The notes under the pieces are model-generated. The model had not been told where the DNA came from, searched no databases, and saw nothing but the letters and a program-made list of their open reading frames with translations. Source: Nonomuraea muscovyensis (GTDB taxonomy: Bacteria > Actinomycetota > Actinomycetes > Streptosporangiales > Streptosporangiaceae). Taken from it: a stretch of DNA of 64,000 nucleotides. The translations under genes and the position numbers were made by a program. Shown here piece by piece: positions 61,020-64,000 of this stretch; the stretch's first letter is position 1; each line of letters starts with the position of its first letter. The DNA lies in contig NZ_JACHJB010000001.1 of assembly GCF_014207745.1 (NCBI RefSeq), positions 558,001-622,000 on the forward strand. Reading direction: 5' to 3'.

Positions 61020-61886
61020 CTACTCCCAGGCGAACGCGGCGTCGGGGGCGTCCTGGCGCAGCACCGCGCCTTCGATCAGGCCGTACGGGCGGTCGGCGGC
61101 GTGGTACACCTCGCCGTCGTTGTCGAGGCCGAACGGTGTCAGGTCCACGAGGAAGTGGTGCCTGTTGGGCAGAGTCAGCCGCACCTCGCAGATCTCCTCG
61201 CAGGTCTGGAGGGCCCGCTCTCCCATCGCGTAGAGCGTCTGCTGCAACGACAGGCTGTACGTGCCGGCGAACGCCTCCAGCAGGCTCTGCCGCACCCGCG
61301 CGTAGGAGGAGGCGTGGGAGGGGGTCTCGCCGGTGTGCCGCCAGCGGGCCGTGACGGCGGTGGCGAGGACGCGGTCGGTGGCCGGGGCGAGGGTGGTGTA
61401 CTCGTCGACGACGAAGCCGTGGAACTCCGAGCCGGTCGTGTTCAGCACGACGAGGTCCGTCAGGCCGGACACGACGGTGGTGCGCCCGTCGCGGTCGTGG
61501 TGCACGACGCAGGTGCGCACCTCGCCCGCGTCGCGCACGAACGAGTGCCGGGTGACGGGGAGGCGGTTCCAGGCGTACTCCTCGATCTCGACCCTGGCGT
61601 GGTGGATCGTCGGCTGGGAGCCGACGAAGTGCCGGGCCAGCAGCAGCGCGAAGTCCTCGATCTGGTCCACGCCGTGCTTCCTGGCGAAGGCGTAGACGGT
61701 GTTCTTCTGCGTGTCGGTGGGCAGCACGGCCGAGTTGTCGCCGGTCAGGTGGACGGGCTCCATGGCGCCGGACAGCGAGGTGCTGACGTTCAGGTCCTTG
61801 AGGTGGTGGGTGGCGCCGTCCCGGGTGACGCGGACGAGCCTGGTCTCCGCCTTGCCGTAGCGGTTGGGCCCCAGGATGATCGGCAT
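61020..61886 (-). CDS. pucL: Urate oxidase (uricase)
   Basis: A 288-residue cofactor-free oxidase that converts urate to 5-hydroxyisourate. Both T-fold halves are seen; ALLLARHFVGSQPTIHHARVEIEEYAWNRL, LNTTGSEFHGFVVDEYTTLAPATDRVLAT and EAFAGTYSLSLQQTLYAMGERAL are typical, and LPNRHHFLVDLTPFGLDNDGEVYHAADRPYGLIEG ends the chain. It starts immediately at the uraH stop codon (no gap). Product processing by UraH and UraD follows naturally because all three are consecutive. Confidence 0.96.
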   Translation of the reverse strand: MPIILGPNRYGKAETRLVRVTRDGATHHLKDLNVSTSLSGAMEPVHLTGDNSAVLPTDTQKNTVYAFARKHGVDQIEDFALLLARHFVGSQPTIHHARVEIEEYAWNRLPVTRHSFVRDAGEVRTCVVHHDRDGRTTVVSGLTDLVVLNTTGSEFHGFVVDEYTTLAPATDRVLATAVTARWRHTGETPSHASSYARVRQSLLEAFAGTYSLSLQQTLYAMGERALQTCEEICEVRLTLPNRHHFLVDLTPFGLDNDGEVYHAADRPYGLIEGAVLRQDAPDAAFAWE

Positions 61887-62186
61887 CTAGCTCCCTCGGT
61901 AGGTGGAGTAGGCGTACGGGCTGAGCAGCAGCGGCACGTGGTGGTGCGCCGAGGGGTCGCTGACGGTGAAGGCGATGACGACCTCGGGGTAGAAGGTGTC
62001 GTCGAGGTAGCCGCCGGTGTCGAAGACGACGCGGTTGACGCCGGGGCCGGCCTTCCAGCCCTTGATGCGGCCGTCGCCGTCGGTGCGACCCTCGGCCACG
62101 ACCCGGCCGCCGTGCTCCAGCCGGACGAGGAGGCCGGCGGCGGGGCGGCCGGTGACCGCGTCGAGCACGTGGGTCGAGAAGCTCAC
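61887..62186 (-). CDS. uraH: 5-hydroxyisourate hydrolase (transthyretin-related)
   Basis: A 99-residue protein. The family signatures HVLDAVTGRPAAGLLVRLE at the N-terminus and the C-terminal tetrapeptide YRGS are both intact, as is the HHHVPLLLSPYAYSTYRGS end that builds the active site. It hydrolyses 5-hydroxyisourate to OHCU. The GTG at 62186 overlaps the uraD stop (GTGA), and the stop abuts the pucL ATG. Confidence 0.95.
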   Translation of the reverse strand: MSFSTHVLDAVTGRPAAGLLVRLEHGGRVVAEGRTDGDGRIKGWKAGPGVNRVVFDTGGYLDDTFYPEVVIAFTVSDPSAHHHVPLLLSPYAYSTYRGS

Positions 62187-62728
62187 GGGGCCTCCCCGAG
62201 GAGTTTGGCGATCCGCAGCCGGGTGATCCGGGCCAGGTGGTCGCGGACGACGCCGCGCTCGGTGTCGTCGTCGTTGCCGAGGCGCTCGCGCAGCCCGGCG
62301 AGCATCTCGGTGCCGGTCAGGCCGGTGGCGCAGACCAGGTGGACGTGGCCGAAGCGGTCCTCGTAGGCCCGGTTGCCGTCGGCGAGGGCCTGGCGCAGCC
62401 CGTCCTCCCCGCCGTCCGCCCCGCTGCCGGCCGCACCGGCCCCCAAGCCTGCCTGCTCCTGCCGGGACCAGGCCGCCTCCCTGCCGGCGCCGCCGGGGCG
62501 GGCGCCGATGCGGGGGTGGGCCTCGAGCGCTTCGAGCACGTCCGGCCAGCCCAGGGCGCGCACGGCCGCCTCGGCGGCGTCGGCCAGCGCCCCGGGGCCG
62601 GGGTACGGGCGGCCGGCCGTGACGGCCGCCGCGAAGGCGCGGGAGGCGCAGCAGGCCAGCAGGTCCCGCTCCGCGTCCTCGGGCGCCAGGGCGTTGAACC
62701 GGTCGAGGCCGGCGCGCGTGTGGGGCAT
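62183..62728 (-). CDS. uraD: OHCU decarboxylase
   Basis: A protein of about 181 residues that decarboxylates 2-oxo-4-hydroxy-4-carboxy-5-ureidoimidazoline to (S)-allantoin. FNALAPEDAERDLLACCAS is the usual opening. The catalytic EAHPRIGARP and the YEDRFGHVHLVCATGLTGTEMLAGLRERLGNDDDTE segment are clear. I chose MPHTRAGLDRF (62728); an ATG 15 nt earlier is also in frame. There is no obvious ribosome-binding site. It is the first gene of the purine-degradation operon, and an AACCGGTT palindrome lies about 60 nt upstream. Confidence 0.93.
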   Translation of the reverse strand: MPHTRAGLDRFNALAPEDAERDLLACCASRAFAAAVTAGRPYPGPGALADAAEAAVRALGWPDVLEALEAHPRIGARPGGAGREAAWSRQEQAGLGAGAAGSGADGGEDGLRQALADGNRAYEDRFGHVHLVCATGLTGTEMLAGLRERLGNDDDTERGVVRDHLARITRLRIAKLLGEAP

Positions 62729-62786
62729 GCCAGCAGTACACACATGTCCGTCGTGCCCGGTCCATCCGTAAGAACTCTCAACTGTC

Positions 62787-62796
62787 CAACCGGTTG
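62787..62796. promoter_or_regulatory. Palindrome upstream of the purine-degradation operon
   Basis: CAACCGGTTG is a perfect 10-bp palindrome flanked by direct repeats TGTCCA (13-nt period) in the gap between uraD and nfo. It lies where an operator for the leftward operon would be expected. I cannot assign a regulator; no regulatory gene for purine catabolism is in the window. Confidence 0.35.
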
Positions 62797-62936
62797 TCCA
62801 GGACTTTTCGTGGCATGCTCCAAGCGCACGAGGCGGGCGGCGGCGGGCCGCCCGGCGGTCGCCCGACCGGCGCGCGGCGGGCCGCCGGTCGGCGCCCGGA
62901 CGGGGGTGCCGGGCGGGCCTCTAAACTGGTCCCACC

Positions 62937-63776
62937 ATGACCCCACGCTCTCTCATCGGCGGGCACGTGTCCGTCACCGGCGGCCTGGCCACAGGCGGCC
63001 TGAAGTACATGGCCGAGATCGGCGCCGAGATGATCCAGGTGTTCGTCACCAACCCGCGCGGGTGGGCGCTGGCCGAAGGCAAGCCGGAGCAGGACACCAG
63101 GCTGGCCGAGTCGGGCGTCGACACCTTCGTCCACGTGCCCTACCTGGCCAACTTCGGCTCACCCAGCCCCGAGACGCTCGCCAACTCCATCGCGCTGGTC
63201 CGCCACACGCTGCGGCGCGGCGTCGCCACCGGGGCCAAGGGGGTCGTCGTCCACACGGGCTCGGCCGTGACCCAGCCGCGCGACGCGGCGATGCGCCAGC
63301 TCCACGAGCACCTGCTGCCGCTGCTCGACGAGATCCCCGACGGCGGGCCCGACCTGCTGCTGGAGCCGATGGCCGGACAGGGCGCGATGCTGTGCGCCAC
63401 CGTCCAGGACCTGGAGCCCTATCTCGAGGCGCTCGACTGGCACCCGCGGGCCGGCGTCTGCTTCGACACCTGCCACGCCTTCGCCGCCGGTCACGATCTG
63501 ACGACCGCCGACGGGGTGCGGGAGACGTTCGACGCCCTGCACAAGATCGCTCCAGGGCGGCTGAAGCTGATCCACGCCAACGATTCCAAGGACGACTGCG
63601 GCTCCAAGAAGGACCGCCACGAGAACATCGGGGCCGGCCGCATCGGCACCCAGGCCTTCGCCGACCTGATGCGCCACCCGGCGGCCGCCGGCGTGCCGAT
63701 CTGCATCGAGACCCCGGGCAAGGTCGACCAGCACCGCGCCGACATCGAGCTGCTCAAGCGCCTGCGCGACGGCTGA
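62937..63776 (+). CDS. nfo: Endonuclease IV (AP endonuclease)
   Basis: A 279-residue trinuclear-zinc nuclease that cuts DNA 5' to abasic sites in base-excision repair. Metal-binding motifs are intact: GGHVSVTGG, VVVHTGS, LLLEPMAGQG, CFDTCHAFAAGHD, IHANDSKDDCGSKKDRHENIG and CIETPG. The ATG at 62937 is preceded by TAAACT at 62922-62927, so the leader is very short or absent. It is divergent from the purine operon, with about 200 nt between them. Confidence 0.95.
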   Translation: MTPRSLIGGHVSVTGGLATGGLKYMAEIGAEMIQVFVTNPRGWALAEGKPEQDTRLAESGVDTFVHVPYLANFGSPSPETLANSIALVRHTLRRGVATGAKGVVVHTGSAVTQPRDAAMRQLHEHLLPLLDEIPDGGPDLLLEPMAGQGAMLCATVQDLEPYLEALDWHPRAGVCFDTCHAFAAGHDLTTADGVRETFDALHKIAPGRLKLIHANDSKDDCGSKKDRHENIGAGRIGTQAFADLMRHPAAAGVPICIETPGKVDQHRADIELLKRLRDG

Positions 63777-64000
63777 TTATCCAGACGGGCGGGTCGCGTG
63801 GGGGGCGGGTCGTGTTGGGGCGCCCGCTCGCGACCCGGCGCCCCCGTTCGGCCGGCTCGCGCTCTGCCCGCAAGTGGAGCGGGCGCCCCTTCACGTACCC
63901 GGCGGGCGGGCCCCTACCCCCGGTCAAGGGCCCGACAGCCGTGGTGACCAGTCGCGGTCACCGGTGAGTCCAGCGCATCAGGCCGACGGGTGAGCCCCCC
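63777..64000. other. No gene seen at the right edge
   Basis: After the nfo stop there are 224 GC-rich nt with several G/C-rich inverted segments (for example GGGGCGCCCGC-type) that could terminate nfo transcription. I cannot support a gene here; one could begin just past the edge. Confidence 0.4.

Overview
The window is very GC-rich DNA from a filamentous actinomycete, most likely a member of the Streptosporangiales (Nonomuraea/Streptosporangium type). The evidence is the codon bias, frequent GTG and TTG starts, a BldD regulator with its c-di-GMP-binding residues intact, an actinobacterial integration host factor (mihF), a PriA without usable helicase motifs, and a PASTA-domain Ser/Thr kinase. 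The lineage assignment is inferred from gene content; no rRNA or tRNA gene is present to confirm it.

Layout. 1-2.1 kb: the start of an HTH/WYL-type regulator, divergent from an alpha/beta hydrolase and an epoxide hydrolase. 2.3-16.2 kb: a conserved housekeeping block read leftwards (mihF, gmk, rpoZ, coaBC, a small unknown gene, metK, priA, two paralogous unknown genes, def, fmt, rsmB), interrupted only by a rightward SRPBCC gene. 16.2-17.1 kb: a non-coding stretch ending in 55-bp tandem repeats. 17.1-26.9 kb: the pyrimidine operon pyrR-pyrB-pyrC-carA-carB-pyrK-pyrD-pyrF (leftwards; pyrE absent), with a PyrR-binding hairpin abutting the pyrR ribosome-binding site. 27.1-32 kb: a DUF3040 protein, then arginine deiminase, carbamate kinase, an amino-acid permease and a universal stress protein (no arcB).

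32.3-43.8 kb is more mixed: bldD followed by a (CGGCAG)16 microsatellite, a HEPN-like protein, a NUDIX hydrolase behind SOS-like boxes, a ferredoxin/P450 pair divergent from a TetR regulator, a large membrane glycosyltransferase-like protein, a LysR/RidA divergent pair, an aldo/keto reductase, an L,D-transpeptidase, a YbaK-like deacylase and a GNAT acetyltransferase. 44-54.6 kb resembles the M. tuberculosis Rv2172c-Rv2176 neighbourhood (metF, prenyl synthase, Rv2175c-like DNA-binding protein, Ser/Thr kinase). Here it is interrupted by the thiamine genes thiE and thiO-thiS-thiG, the latter under a TPP riboswitch, and by a complete-looking IS200/IS605 element (tnpA plus tnpB) whose right end coincides with the thiG stop codon.

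54.7-62.7 kb is a leftward purine-degradation operon: uraD-uraH-pucL (urate to allantoin), two of the three xanthine-dehydrogenase-type subunits, an 8-oxoguanine deaminase-like hydrolase, glycerate kinase, allantoinase and allantoicase. Adjacent genes share many 4-nt GTGA/ATGA overlaps. Endonuclease IV (nfo) lies to the right.

I found no CRISPR array, prophage, large biosynthetic cluster or clearly unprecedented defence system. The most interesting items are the IS605/TnpB element and its junction with thiG, the PyrR hairpin, the paralogous unknown pair between priA and def, the incomplete xanthine dehydrogenase module, and the SOS-like boxes upstream of the NUDIX gene.
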